Shown: positions 20,667 to 31,810, counted from the stretch's first letter. The stretch: DNA of 64,000 bases from Cordylochernes scorpioides (GCA_030710605.1 CP092869.1:13337295-13401294), one strand, 5' to 3'. Notes: generated by a model not told the origin, from the sequence alone. Program-made: numbers and translations.

Positions 20667-21965
20667 TTGAAAATGGGTGCCGTTGCAACGTTAGTCATCT
20701 TGGAAACGAACCAGAATTTGGTCAAATATTCCAAGGGTCCAGGTGGGACCGCAAGGAGGTGTGGTCGTACTTCTCCCCTTCCCCCTGGAATGCCGTCACT
20801 ACAGGATAAAGCACTTTTGGTGAATTTTTTAAATTGTGATTCAGAATCTGCCACTGAAGCTTTACGAGCGTTTCGTTCCTTTAAAGATTTTCGAAGCGGT
20901 AAAAGACCAATGAGTTGCTACTCTCTAAAGCGATTGATCAAAGGTTTTGAGGAAACTGGATCTCTGGAAGCAAAACCTTGGAGTGGAAGACCATCGACAT
21001 GCAAGTCAGTGGCTGTTACGGTTTTGCAGAATGCTGAAGCTATTGAAACGTTATCCACGTATGAGAAGTAAGTGCTAGACAAGTTTCTCGACAAATGGGG
21101 ATTTCGTATGGAACAGTTTGGAGAGAACACACATTTAGAATTTTTCTATAAAAATACCCTAACAAAATTCAAAGTTTTCACGAGTTGAAAGTCAGCGATT
21201 TTGAGAAGCGTCAAGAATTCGCTGCATGGGTTTTCCGGCAAATTGATATTGATGAAAACTGGCTGTCAAATGTTCTAGGAACAGATGATGCTCACTTTTA
21301 TCTAAAAGGAGAATTTAACATTCAAAATTGCCTCATTTTGGCAACAGAAAACCCTGGGATTTTTAAAGAAATACCACTTCATTAGCCCTGAGTTACAGTT
21401 TTGTGTGGGTTCACTTCTTCTTTTATTATTGGGCCATTTTTCTTTGAAAAAATGAATGGAATAACTTTTAAAACCGTTTTTGTAACTGGTGAACGTTATG
21501 TTCAACTTTTGAGAGAAAAGGTTATTCCCATATTGCAGGACAGACAAGCATTAAGCGAAATAACATTCATGCAAGATGGAGGACCTCCTCATATCTCCCG
21601 CGGTGCCAAACAATTGCTGAAGGATACGTTCGGTGAAATTCGTTGATAAGTCGCCACTTTATATACCAGTGGCCTCCAATATCACCAGACTTGACGCCTT
21701 ACAATTTCGGTTATGGGGGTATATCAAGTCGCGTTTTTATCGATGCCGGCCTACCACATTGGCCATGTTGAAGGCTTCTATCAGATCGCACGTTTTATAA
21801 ATTTCAACTATTTAATTGTGACCATTCTGTCATCTATCGTCTGCAGGCGGTCTTTGAGAATGAAGGGCGCCACATTGAGCAAGGATTGTGACCTAATACA
21901 AGAGAGAAGGCAGTTACCTCATGTGTTATATTTTGCAGCTCTTTGGTTTGGGTTATGGGAATAAT
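20667..21965 (+). pseudogene. Tc1/mariner-superfamily transposase, decayed
   Basis: Cut-and-paste transposase in three broken segments. 20667-21071: amino-terminal helix-turn-helix region (ALLVNFLNC, TEALRAFRSFKDFR, KGFEETGSLEAKPWSGRPS). 21185-21385: LGTDDAHFYL with the first catalytic Asp. 21401-21646: GFTSSFIIGPFFFEKMNG and ITFMQDGGPPHI with the second Asp. The third acidic position (SPDLTPYNFG near 21690) has Asn where Asp is expected and is followed by a frameshift. Stops lie at 21072 and between segments. It cannot be active. Same strand and between the matching inverted repeats, so it probably belonged to this element. Confidence 0.9.
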
Positions 21966-22579
21966 AAATGCTGTCCTCACATCTTGACTCTTTTTTTTTC
22001 TGTGAACAGTAATTTTTTTGTTTGTCATTTGCCCACATCTTATATTATGTCGTGCAGGCCAAAGTGTTATAACTTCTCGAATAACACTGGTATACACAAT
22101 TTTACCCCTTATGTTTAGTTTATCGCTTTTCGCTCATTAGAAGAAATAGCATAAGGAATATTCTCTTTATCCCCCCCCCCCAACTTTAGAAATATTGCGC
22201 AAAAAATAATACATAATGATTTTACTACCACGTTTTTCAACGCAAAAGGTCGATTTAAAAATGATTTTTTTAGTGGATACATTTTCAAAATTATGTACAG
22301 TATAATAAACAATGATAACATTTGACAAACCCATAGGATATTTGGAATAAAGTACGACAAATATATTTTGTCACTCCCCTCTATATTTCATTTGTTGGAT
22401 CATGACAAATATCCAGTTAAATAGTCAAGTATCGCCAATTAGTCAAGAAACTATACATGCCTTATAGCACGAAATCCTATTAGTAGTGCCATCATAATTT
22501 TTGTACTATATTAACATTTCAAAAATCGTGTATTGATATCAGTAGTTATTTTCAAACATTCAATCTATTTCACAAAACT
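21966..22579. other. Unassigned interior of mariner composite
   Basis: AT-rich; a C11 run at 22168-22180. No recognisable frame. Probably the 3' untranslated interior between transposase and right inverted repeat. Confidence 0.5.
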
Positions 22580-22997
22580 CCATCTAAAATATAAATATAT
22601 TTTTCTACATGTTTTAATTTGCATATACCTATTTTACATATCTAAGATTGTATTTAAAAATCGTCAACCATTTCTTCTTACTTTTGGCAAAGTGGTGTTT
22701 TATTAATTTATCATTTGATATTATTAGGGTTCTTTCCTGGTATTCAAAAAGGAAAAATACGTGTCGTTCAGTTATATTTTTCAATTTATCAAACAATTTG
22801 GCCGCTGAATCTCTGATTCTGGTAGAGCGCCATCTAGCAAATAAAGTTGTAACTAAAATCAATTTCGATTTTTTGATTATTTGCCATTAAAAATCCCATT
22901 GCATCCCGAACACAATGGTGTTTACCGCATTGCTCTAGCTCAAATATTCGCGGAGTTATTAATTTTTAAAGTTGTGCGGGACTTTTGGATCACCCTG
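22580..22997 (-). repeat. Right long terminal inverted repeat of mariner composite
   Basis: Complement of 11722-12138, ending GGGACTTTTGGATCACCCTG before TA. Frames here on both strands (22629-22862, 22648-22890) are shadows of the repeat. Confidence 0.85.
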
Positions 22998-23675
22998 TAT
23001 TGTCGCATATGTGATGACAGGGTGACGGTGGAAAACCGTAAGCGGATTGTTAATTGTTTTATTTACTTTCAAAGTTTCCATTTTCCTTATTGCTGCGGTA
23101 TATTTAACGATAGTCGCGTTATTTCCTCTTCGTAAAAACTCGCTTCGAATCCTCATTAGAAGATTTTTTCTTCAATCATATAATTACTTCCGTCTCTTAG
23201 AGATCCACTATACCAAATATATTATCTTCTTCTCCTTTCTTATCTCCAACCATCATGACTGGATGTAGTAGAATGCGTCGGCCTTTGTCATTAAGACTGG
23301 GAGCATTACTCAGTGGCAGGCCGACTTAGCTCCAAAAGAAATGGCCGCCTCTGACATGAGGAACAGACGCCATGTGCAGCCGCTCATCCTGTATCCCTGG
23401 ATTAGGAGCCCTTACAGGGTACTATCAGCCGGGTCAGCTGAACCCAGGTTTTTTAGCGAGCTTGTTACTGCTCCCCCTCCTCCCTTTTCATCAGGGCTTG
23501 GGACCGGCAAAGGCGGAGTTCATTATCTTCTACTTTATTTCAATATAAAGCGCTATATTTCTTCCTAGGAACACCTGTTGTTGTTGCTTATTCCTCAAAT
23601 TTTAGTATTTGGAGACTGTTTTTTATTTTTCGAACAGAGTCCACTGCCTTAGCTCTGAGCGCGTTTTATTTTTAG
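22998..23675. other. Unassigned stretch shared with copy B
   Basis: Matches 51337-52050. 23340-23560 is GC-richer (GGCCGCCTCTGACATGAGGA; CCCTGGATTAGGAGCCCTTA), which may be a remnant of an exon or LINE, but no frame survives in both copies; copy B has a 30-bp duplication in it near 51720. Confidence 0.4.
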
Positions 23676-23985
23676 GTGTTGCAAACTTACAAGCAAATTT
23701 TGCTCTATAACGGGAAAATCCAAAAACAAATGAGGTTGTTATGGGACGTAGATCAGATATTTAACTGTAATATAGTCTGATACAAGCCTGATAACATTTG
23801 GTTTTGGATTTGTCCGTTGAAGAGAAAACTTCGCTCTTACCGACAAATCAAAAACAGAGAGAGATATTATCGGATCAGCTATTTAGCTGTATACAAATCT
23901 CATTCACGCTCAATAATATGTCATTTGTATTTGGAGATATGCCTCTTGAAGAGTAAAATTTGCTTGAAAGCTTGCAATACCTCAT
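23676..23985. repeat. Inverted pair with CTTGAAAGC-type arms
   Basis: TGCAAACTTACAAGCAAATT at 23680 is the near-inverse of AATTTGCTTGAAAGCTTGCA at 23958. Inner pairs include GATCAGATATTTAACTG against the segment around 23870-23890. The outer arm CTCTTGAAGAG...TGAAAGC has the same plan as the CGAAAGC hairpins at 49164 and 46227. Copy B at 52055-52385. Confidence 0.5.
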
Positions 23986-24052
23986 GTAAAACGTTTCCTT
24001 ATTTACAAATAAGGGATTATCACAATACTTTTGTGTTTTAATATTTAATTTG

Positions 24053-24355
24053 AGGGTCGGTGGAAGGATGGTCTAAACCGTTGGTTTTCGACCGCTAAAA
24101 CCCAGGTTCGATTCCCGCATTGGGCACTTTTTTCTGTTAAAAAAAATGCTCCAATGGCCCCCGATTCTTGCAAAAGTTCAACCCTACCAGCGAGTGCAAG
24201 TAACCAAAACGGGGCTCTGGCACATTTGTAAGTGCAAAGTCGAACTACTTTTCACATGTGTAGACATGTGGTGTGCTTACAGTAAAAGCAGTCACTATCT
24301 ACCCACCATGATTATCATGGTGTGTAACACGTGTACTAGGAATAAGCCAAAAATT
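24053..24355 (+). mobile_element. tRNA-derived SINE
   Basis: Head GGGTCGGTGGAAGGATGGTC, intact B box GGTTCGATTCC, body and ACGTGTACTAG tail as in the family. Copy B equivalent at 52421-52725. Frame 24146-24361 runs through the body and is not a gene. Confidence 0.88.
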
Positions 24356-24764
24356 AAATAAATAAATAATAATTAAATTACAACAAAGTTAAACCATAAT
24401 ATATAAACAAAACTTATGTAAATTAGAGATTGAAAGAAAGTACACTGTTACCGACTGCCTAACTATAAAGAAAAAGAATAATGAAATGTTTTACATAAAT
24501 AAATAAATACAAAGTATGTTACATCTCAAAGTAAGGAAATTCTCTTTGCCCAAAAAGCTAATTATACATATTGGAATATTTCTGGGTTCGCTTACACAAA
24601 TACATTCACCCAATCAGAGAGTGAGAAGACACGTGTCAACAAGAAACAGCAGTTTACAAACTACCTTGAAGGACAAACATGTTTACGATCACCTCTAATC
24701 ATTACGAAGCAATAAAGAGGAGCATTTATATACTCTAAAACAGTAAATGTGTTTAAGTAAAGCT
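24356..24764. other. Unassigned AT-rich stretch
   Basis: Shared with copy B in two parts (52726-52915 and 53290-53470); copy B has an extra 370 bp at about 52915-53285 between them. Frame 24516-24698 is not recognised. Confidence 0.4.
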
Positions 24765-25085
24765 TGGTCTAATGGTCTAATTCACTGCGTGTGATACACA
24801 AAGTCACAGGTTCGAATCCGCGTGTGGGGCAATTTTTTATAAATTTGCTAATCCTTTATTGGAAATATTTATATTCCTGGGAGAGAAATAAAACGCCTTT
24901 TATATAATAAAAATGGACAAAAACAAAGTTTACAGCTGATATTATCTGGTATAGAATGTGTATATTCATTTCAAATTAAAAATTCAAATCACCGGTATAG
25001 AAAGCTTGGTCTAATTCACTACGTGTGATGCACAAAATACCGAGTTCAAATTCCCATATGTGGGCCAAATTTATAAATTTGCTAA
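24765..25085 (+). repeat. Two tRNA-like repeats in tandem
   Basis: 24765-24838 has AGCTTGGTCTAATGGTCTAA and a good B box (GGTTCGAATCC), then GTGTGGGGCA. 24998-25075 is a more decayed repeat (GAGTTCAAATTCC). The acceptor 5' strand does not pair with the 3' strand, so neither is a working tRNA gene. Followed each time by TTTATAAATTTGCTAAT. Counterparts at 53474 and 53711. Confidence 0.7.
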
Positions 25086-25535
25086 TTATATATTGAAAAT
25101 AAAAAGAAGAAATCCCTTACCATAATAAAATTTGCTAAAAAGAAGCATATGGCTGTTATAATCTAATTCTATTGATTTGACTCTAATCAAAATATGTATA
25201 ATTCTGAATGTATATGTTTCCAAAACTAGCCTTCTGTCATAAAACTTTGTAAATTCTAATTTATTCATTCTTTCTTCCTCATTCTTCTTCTTAAGGAAAT
25301 TGACACTTTCACATACACATATACCTATCAATGTAACCAGTCAAAGATTTACAAGATTTTCTCTGATACATTGGCCTATTAGAGCTCTGTCTTCTTGTAC
25401 TATCTGTTCTACAGTTAGGTAGAAAAGTTGAAAATATCGTTTAAAATTAAAATGAAGAAGGGTAGAAGATACGTAGTGCTTGTTGTGTCTTTCTACCAAG
25501 ACTCTGATTACTTATTTGTATATTGATAATATAGA
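25086..25535. other. Unassigned stretch shared with copy B
   Basis: Matches 53795-54228. The minus frame 25086-25331 is broken in copy B. Nothing recognised. Confidence 0.5.
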
Positions 25536-25985
25536 AAAATAAAACGATGATTGAAGAGTATTATCTTATACGAGGAGTATCTTATATAAGACACTCCTCT
25601 TCAATCATCGTTTTATTTTTCGTATAAGACACTCCTCTTCAATCATCGTTTTATTTTTCGTATAAGACACTCCTCTTCAATCATCGTTTTAGTTTTCGTA
25701 TAAGATACTCCTCTTCAATCATCGTTTTATTTTTCGCATAAGATACTCCTCTTCAATCATCGTTTTATTTTTCGTATAAGACACTCCTCTTCAATCATCG
25801 TTTAATTTTTCGTATAGGTTACTCCTCTTCAATCATCGTTTTTATTTTTCGTATAAGACACTCCTCTTCAATCATCGTTTTATTTTTCTTTTTTATAAGA
25901 CACTCCTCTTCAATCATCTTTTAATTTTTCTTTTTTATTTTTCGTATAGGTTACTCCTCTTCAATCATCGTTTTATTTTTCTCTT
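25536..25985. repeat. 38-bp minisatellite, copy A
   Basis: Unit CGTATAAGACACTCCTCTTC plus AATCATCGTTTTATTTTT; about eleven units with length variants near the right end. It starts with one inverted unit (AAAACGATGATTGAAGAGTA at 25541), so the left edge is a hairpin. Copy B (54230-55195) has about twice as many. Confidence 0.95.
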
Positions 25986-26099
25986 TTAATTCGAAGAGTT
26001 TAATTTAGTCGATATTGATACTATCATTAAATTCATAGATTCAACTGCCATCTATCGATAAAATTTGTAACAAGTAAATTTACTGGTAATGTGTTTCTA

Positions 26100-26185
26100 A
26101 TAATACTCAGTGAACGAGTGGGTAACACCCTCGATTCCCGACAGCCAAGAACCAGGATCGAATCCCGTATTGGACACTTTGTTTT
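26100..26185 (+). repeat. tRNA-like head without SINE body
   Basis: GTGAACGAGTGGGTAACACC, CGATTCCCGACAGCCAAGAA and a B-box-like GGATCGAATCC. Copy B at 55322-55400; inverse copies at 6040-6115 and 44580-44660. Confidence 0.6.
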
Positions 26186-26249
26186 AATATGTGAATAACC
26201 TTCACATGTTATTTATTGTTGTAAATATCATAAACAAGGTTGTTCTTTT

Positions 26250-26770
26250 TGAGCGGTATAAAGTTATTTTGAAACAAGTCAATGTGTTTCTTTTTGAAAT
26301 AGCATCAACTATTTTGGTAAAACCGCTGAGATGATTCATCAGTGATAAGCGAAGCCCTCTCATTCAATAACTTATATCATTGCAGTAAGGTCGGTAGAGA
26401 TAATATTTGATGATATTTTGGAACAAGTGATTTTGGAACAAGGCAATGTGTTTCTTTTTAAAATACCATCAACTATTTTGGTAAAACCGCTGAGATGATT
26501 CATCACTGATGAGCGAAGCCCTCTCATTCAATAACTCTTATCATTGAGTTAAGGTCTTTAGAGATAATATTTGATGATATTTTGGAACAAGTGATTTTGG
26601 AATAAGTCAATGTGTTTCTTTTTGAAATAGCAACTATTTTGGTAAAACCGCTGAAAAGATTCACCACTGATGAGCGAAGCCCTTTCATTCAATAACTTAT
26701 ATCATTGAGGTAAGGTCTGTAGAGATAATATTTGATGATATTTTAAAAATAAACATAATGCCAGTACATT
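26250..26770 (+). repeat. 190-bp tandem repeat with hammerhead-like core
   Basis: Three units. Each reads CAATGTGTTTCTTTTT, GGTAAAACCGCTGAGATGAT, TTCATCACTGATGAGCGAAG, CCCTCTCATTCAATAACT, GTAAGGTCTGTAGAGATAAT. CTGATGAG is a hammerhead core. The A-rich partner sits upstream (AAAACC here, GGCGAAACC in better copies at 49050-49135), a permuted order in which stem II would be the open helix. Two units remain in copy B (55480-55830). Confidence 0.7.
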
Positions 26771-27329
26771 TATTTGAGTGGAAGTTTATCATTGTTTATT
26801 GTTTTCCTCTCTTAGGCCACAGGACGTATCAATATAAGACGCCTGAAATAAATAATTTGGCTTTTTGATTAGATGTCTTAATAAAGGTTGATCGATTGGA
26901 AAATTATCTTTAAAAATTTAAAGTATCTTTCATTAACAAAAAGAGAGGCAGCTAAGTATTCTTTCAATTTGTAAGAATACTTAATTCATGTTCTCTTATT
27001 TATCAAATTATTTTCTCTTAATCGGGTTATAGCATTAACTATAATAAATTCGTTTTTTCGTGTTGAATAATTCATGGGGAGTTCACCACAATGGACATTT
27101 AAATGAAGGCTGAGGGAACACGCCCTGGAGATTTCACCTCATTACAAATGGTTACAAGAATGTAGAAGCGGGCACGCTATTGAGACCATTTCCATACTAT
27201 TGGAAGGAGTTATGAAAAAAACAAGTATCTCGCTAACAACAAGCTTGCATGCAACAAAGGTTTGAAACAAAGGAATCTGGCCAAATTACAGGGCGTCTGG
27301 CCCTAATAGATTGTTTGGGAGCTGGCTGG
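26771..27329. other. Conserved unassigned stretch
   Basis: Matches 55831-56374 unusually well, particularly 27040-27320. No frame or RNA motif recognised. TTAATAAAGGTTGATCGATT near 26877 has the look of a decayed pseudo-LTR hairpin. Confidence 0.5.
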
Positions 27330-27960
27330 ATAGCTACGTTCTGGTAGATGATAGCTTAGATATTGCGTCTACACTGGGATGTTCTTGTTCTTATGTAGTA
27401 ATGTAGATTGGATACTCTTACTTGCTAGATACGTGCTGGTAGATTGCTAAGGTATTGACTCTACACTGGGATGTTCTTGTTCTTACGTTGTAGTATGTAG
27501 ATTGGATACTCTTACTGTCTAGATACGTGCTGGTAGATTGCTTAGGTATTGACTCTACACTGGGATGTTCTTGTTCTTACGTTGTAGTATGTAGATTGGA
27601 TACTCTTACTGTCTAGATACGTGCTGGTAGATTGCTTAGATGTTGAGTCTACATGTAGATATTCTTGTTATTACATCAGATAAATTTGATTCTCTTTTCT
27701 GGCTAGATACATGCTCGTAGATAGATTGAAATCTGTGTCTACACAGAGCTAGTCTTGTTCTCGCGTATTAATGTAGTTTAGATGCCCTTGCAGACAATAT
27801 ACGTGCTGGTAGATAACTTTAATACTGTGTCTACACATGGATGATCTTATAGCGTGAAGGTATAGTTTGTCTACCCTTACTGTCTAGCGAGATAGTGATG
27901 GTAGATAGCTTAGATATTGTGTCTACAAAGGCATTTTCCTCTTACCACGTGGAGATGTAG
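27330..27960. repeat. Degenerate tandem array, unit about 93 bp, copy A
   Basis: Repeating elements in fixed order: CTAGATACGTGCTGGTAGAT, GCTTAGATATTG, TCTACACTGGGATGTTCTTG, TTCTTACGT, GTAGATTGGATACTCTTACT. Six to seven units with strong drift. Copy B (56375-57365) has several more units. Confidence 0.85.
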
Positions 27961-28739
27961 ATTGACTGGTTAAGACAAGTTACACCCAAAAACTTGTTCG
28001 CAAAATGTGCCATCAAAAGAAAAATTCAATATATTTGAAAGACTCCATCTCAAATTTTCCGCAAACAAAAAAGTATTTTAGAGGAAAAATAAAAACATAA
28101 TAACATACCAGGTAATATAACTCATTAAGGTACAAGGATAACCACCATAACTGTGAAAAAGTCAGCCATATTTCAAAGTTCCCTGTTCACAGTTACCGTA
28201 GCGCGTCTCGGGGATTACGACACCGTACTACAGGACAGTCCCTTACATCATATTTAACTATATGACAATAACGTGTCATCTAGGCATACAAGAAGTAAAG
28301 ATATTGTTACATCAATTTTAATGCGCCCTACATTTATTCAAAATATTCTATGATATTTATTTAAAACAGAATATTTAGATTATCATCATTTCTTTTTATA
28401 GTTTCATTCCTTTTGTAATATTTATTATACATATATCTTGATTGGTTATTGGAGCGAGAGAGGACCTAGACTAAGACTGCGGATCACGACCTACGAGAAA
28501 GACAACGAATAAATAAACGTAATAACTTTAAAAGGTAATTTATTTTTATTTACTTTTATTTATTTGCTTTGAGTATGGAAACCCGCTCAGTGTATAACAC
28601 CAAGAAAGAAGAAACCAAGGTCGATGACCCTGCAAAGCTGCAACTTGGTGCAACAATATTAAGCATGGATTGTTCTCTTTAAAACGCTAAAATCCATAGT
28701 TTGATTGAATACCATGTCAGTGTCTCTTATACAATATAA
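27961..28739. other. Unassigned; short LINE-related fragment
   Basis: 28150-28260 (CAAAGTTCCCTGTTCACAGT, ACACCGTACTACAGGACAGT) is related to 48095-48170, which precedes a LINE carboxy-terminal frame, so it is probably a LINE remnant. The rest is unassigned. Partly shared with copy B up to 57700; 28300-28680 has no B counterpart. Confidence 0.45.
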
Positions 28740-28871
28740 GCAGAGTTGTTCAATACAGTATTAGAGCTCCGATAAGCGGCCTAATGAATTAAATTGGCGA
28801 AACCGCTTCATTACAGATGAGCAGGGCTTTCCCAATTCATCGTAGTGGGGACAGGTCACTAAAAACATATA
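28740..28871 (+). repeat. Short hammerhead-like repeat variant
   Basis: TTGGCGAAACCGCTTCATTA followed by CAGATGAGCAGGGC: the same order as the GGCGAAAC...CTGATGAG family, with a deletion between the parts and CAGATGAG for CTGATGAG. Copy B is interrupted here by the SINE insertion at 58239-58609. Confidence 0.5.
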
Positions 28872-29073
28872 TAGTCATGAACAAAACTTAAGGAAGTGAA
28901 AAGTATTTAATGTCGACTGCTTTTCTGAAGGAAACAGAGGCAATTTTGTTCACACTAGGTTATCTCGTGTTTCTTCAATAAAGGTCACTGTGCATCAAAT
29001 ATTTTTTCCGAGTTAGTCTCTGAATCCCGATATACATGCTAATAGGTACAACTTTCTTTTGTCCATGAGTGTA
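28872..29073. mobile_element. Tc1-like MITE, short form
   Basis: GTCATGAACAAAACTTAAGG at the left, TTCTTTTGTCCATGAGTG at the right. One internal unit only. Copy B at 58703-58918. Confidence 0.7.
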
Positions 29074-29179
29074 GATGTAAATGAAATTCTAAATCGAAGT
29101 TTTACACTTCTCCACCAAAACTACTGAATCAATCATTGAGAAATTTCACATTAAGGTAGCTGAATATATAGTTTTGCAA

Positions 29180-29420
29180 AACCCATTGTTGTTGTTGTTG
29201 TCGTGTCCAAAGAAGAGCCTCAGATATCTCCAAGCATCTCTATTACAGCAGTCGCAATGTCCTCTATCTTGGGTGTGTAAAGCTGCTGCTCTGGGTCCAT
29301 GTCAATTTTCTGTTGTTGTTGTGTCCAATGAAGAGCCTCAGATGTCTCCATATATCTCTATCATACCAGTCATAATTTTCTTTATCGCAGAAGCTATTCA
29401 AAAAGTCTTCAAAATATCAT
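29180..29420 (-). pseudogene. LINE 3' tail, two 118-bp units
   Basis: Two tandem units of the LINE terminal segment (minus strand). No upstream coding part survives. Copy B equivalent 59030-59260. Confidence 0.8.
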
Positions 29421-29599
29421 AGTGTAATTTTAATTAGATCTAAAACAATTTATTTGTATTTCTGATTTTTATCACCAGCGTCAGCACTGATAGAGCCAAT
29501 ACATTAGATGGGTTGCTTAATCTTTTTTACCCAAGTTGTTTGAGTACATTAAATGACTGGGCTCCTTAACAAAACATGTCTGAAATGCTCATGAATTAT

Positions 29600-29630
29600 A
29601 CCCCGGGCAAAGACAGGTTCAATCAGCTAG
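29600..29630 (+). mobile_element. Helitron-like 3' terminus
   Basis: CCCGGGCAAAGACAGGTTCA then ATCAGCTAG: a decayed GC hairpin about ten bases ahead of CTAG, the 3' end signature of Helitrons. The same end is at 59450-59483 in copy B. The 5' end was not located. Confidence 0.5.
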
Positions 29631-30599
29631 AGTTCTTATATAAAACCCGAACATATAAATCTATTCTGGGTATAAGATTCTAGACTAGAAGTGTAGATAA
29701 GTGAATCCATGTTCAACAAGCCTCATAGCGACCATGGCTACGTCTTAGGGCGTCTACACGCATCGATATGAAATACGGGCAGTTTTCACATACTTGTGCA
29801 ATATTGAACAAGGTGGGGTAGCCCTCTCTTCCCATGTTAATTACATGATCTTGGTCTTGAGTTGGGTAACACCAGCCATCACATCGACCTGCCCACTCAG
29901 TGAACTCTCGCAGTCTATCGGTGGCGGAGTCTTTCTCGCGGTGGGCGCCACCAATGAAGACCTTGTATATATATTTATATATATATGTATATTTATCAAT
30001 TATTTTATCTATTTATATCTATTTATTCATATATATATATCATTATTAATCTTATTTATTCAATTTTTATGTATTTAACCTTATATAATCTTATATGGAC
30101 GTTATAATAAATCAGTTTCTATCTCAATCTCGCAGTACATCGGTGGTGGAGTCTTTCCTACTGTGGGCGCTATCAATAAAGACCTTATATAAATGTATAT
30201 TTATCAATTATTTATATCTATTTATTCCTATATTTATCATGATATAATGTTATTTATTCGTATTTATTCAATTTTGTAATTAACCATATATAATATTATA
30301 TGGACGTTGTAATAAATCAGTTTCAATCTCTCTTCCCATGTTGATTCCATCAGTTTGTTCAACACGTACTTCTAACATTCCCCATTCTACTGAACTACCA
30401 TATCTCTGCAACCCTCTTTTTCAACACTATAGACACTTCCATTTGACACATTGAAGATACTGCACAAATACCTTTAGTATAATAACCACTATTCAACCAA
30501 TTAAATAAGAAAATATTTATAAAAATAAAATGTAAACGTGCCAAAAGCTACTTAACGCTATTTTTCTTTTTTCATATAAACCCATTCATACTTTTCTTA
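29631..30599. other. Unassigned, with a GC-rich repeated segment
   Basis: 29885-29965 (CTATCGGTGGCGGAGTCTTT, GGTGGGCGCCACCAAT, GAAGACCTT) recurs at 30127-30190 and 59755-59825, each followed by a (TA)-rich tract. It can fold as a GGTGGCG...CGCCACC hairpin. Class unknown. The rest is (TA)n-rich. Confidence 0.5.
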
Positions 30600-30830
30600 T
30601 TGCGATGAAAAATATTCTGAGATGGCCTGGCTCATCAGTAGTGAACCCTCAAGTAGTTTCGTTAGTTTAATCCAACAGACTGATCTAATCCAGGGTATTC
30701 TGCTATCGCCCAAAACTACATTAAAGCCGTATATAGTAGATTAAACTGGCGAAACCGCTGGAAGGATTCACTACTGAAGAGCTAGGTCCTCCCAATATAT
30801 TTCATCACAATAAAACAGTAGGAAGAAGTT
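30600..30830. repeat. Inverted pair of hammerhead-like repeats
   Basis: Left arm (minus orientation) CTGGCTCATCAGTAGTGAAC at 30627; right arm (plus) ACTGGCGAAACCGCTGGAAG, ATTCACTACTGAAGAG at 30742-30785. Same family as 49050-49135. Copy B at 60312-60545, where the right arm keeps CTGATGAG. Confidence 0.6.
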
Positions 30831-31017
30831 TTATTTTTAAATAATGAGTTTTAAATAGTTGTATTTTATATATAACACACAGTGAAAATACTGCCACCTA
30901 AATTAGGAAAGAGAAATTTTAAGATGACACAGCAATTTATTTAAGTCAAGAACAAACTATGAATGATAAAATACAATAAATAAGCAAAGAGGAAAGTTTA
31001 CAGAGTAACAAATACAT
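30831..31017. other. Unassigned AT-rich spacer
   Basis: Shared with 60546-60722. Nothing recognised. Confidence 0.5.
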
Positions 31018-31470
31018 AAATATCACACACACACACAAAAGCCTTTATTAGGGACTTGCCCCATACAGATTCTCCCAATTGGGTAAGGTAATATTCATCT
31101 TGTGTTATTTACATAGAAATTGAACTGGCTTTAGTCTTCTTCTCAAAGTCATTCAATTATTTATTAGTCCTTACATAATGATGATCTAAAAATATTATAA
31201 TAAGCTATTGCCTTAGATTTGTTTTCTGATATTTTTGAAAGCAATACGTAGGGTGAAATGTTGGTACATTTAATTTGTTGATATAGGGCCTTCCTTTCTT
31301 CATCAAGGGCTGTACAATTTTACAGGTAATGGGGGAGTTCTTCAGTAATTTCCTTGTCACACAATGTGGATATTAGGTTTTTGGCCTCAAACGTCAGAAC
31401 GTGGTTTTTTTTTTTAAGACTGTAAATAGTATTCTCGATTGAGCTATGCATCGTTAAATATATAAATATC
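31018..31470 (-). pseudogene. LINE 3' end with carboxy-terminal zinc-knuckle frame
   Basis: On the minus strand, shifted frames read ISTLCDKEITEELPHYL then NCTALDEERKAL, a Cys-x2-Cys...His...Cys knuckle as found at the end of ORF2 in several LINE clades, then an untranslated end with CCCAATTGGGAGAATC and a (TG)n tail at 31024. A different family from the 118-bp-tail LINE. Copy B at 61186-61590. Confidence 0.7.
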
Positions 31471-31810
31471 AAAATTGATACTATGTTAATAAAATAATAA
31501 ACACTTTGTTACAATATTGTAGTGACTATTCAAAATATGTGACGTCCTTTCTATTCGATTCAATGTATCACAAGGCCATATAGAAGTCTGAATGAAAAAG
31601 CGTTGAAACAGATGTTGCATGTAACCCATATAGCCAGCCCCTGGAGATATCAATGTTTGTTTGTGTGCTTTCATTAGCCTAATGATTCTTCTCAAGGATG
31701 GAATTGATTGTAATTGCTCTAATCATCTTTGTGGGGTAGATTAAAACGTCTCTGTAATCCGTTACTTCATATTGCAGGATCTACCAGCTATACAATTGCC
31801 TTAGCAACCG
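31471..31810. other. Segment shared with 36366-36480 and copy B
   Basis: 31680-31830 reappears inverted at 36330-36480 and directly at 61850-61990. It lies immediately beyond the stop codon of the conserved tail at 31811-31905, so it may be 3' untranslated sequence of the same source. Confidence 0.5.

Larger units (their letters stand above)
11722..22997. mobile_element. 11.3-kb composite bounded by mariner inverted repeats
   Basis: The left end CAGGGTGATCCAAAAGTCCC at 11722 and its inverse ending at 22997 are each preceded or followed by TA (11720-11721; 22998-22999), the expected Tc1/mariner target duplication. The inverted repeats extend about 420 bp inward on each side. Inside, in order: MITE (12227-12493), decayed LINE (12560-20600, minus), Gypsy element nested in the LINE (14282-18611), decayed mariner transposase (20667-21965, plus). 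Copy B lacks the whole block. The simplest reading is an old mariner element that received the LINE, which then received the Gypsy element. Confidence 0.85.

Noticed and set aside
22098..22360. 81-residue minus frame in the mariner interior
   Set aside because: No similarity recognised, low complexity, and located in expected non-coding element sequence.
24765..24838. Functional tRNA gene
   Set aside because: The B box is good, but the acceptor strands do not pair and the anticodon stem is irregular; four diverged copies with a common AT-rich 3' flank point to a tRNA-derived repeat.
25557..25985. CRISPR-like array (regular repeats of 38 bp)
   Set aside because: Units are directly abutting with no unique spacers and the DNA is clearly eukaryotic; this is a minisatellite.
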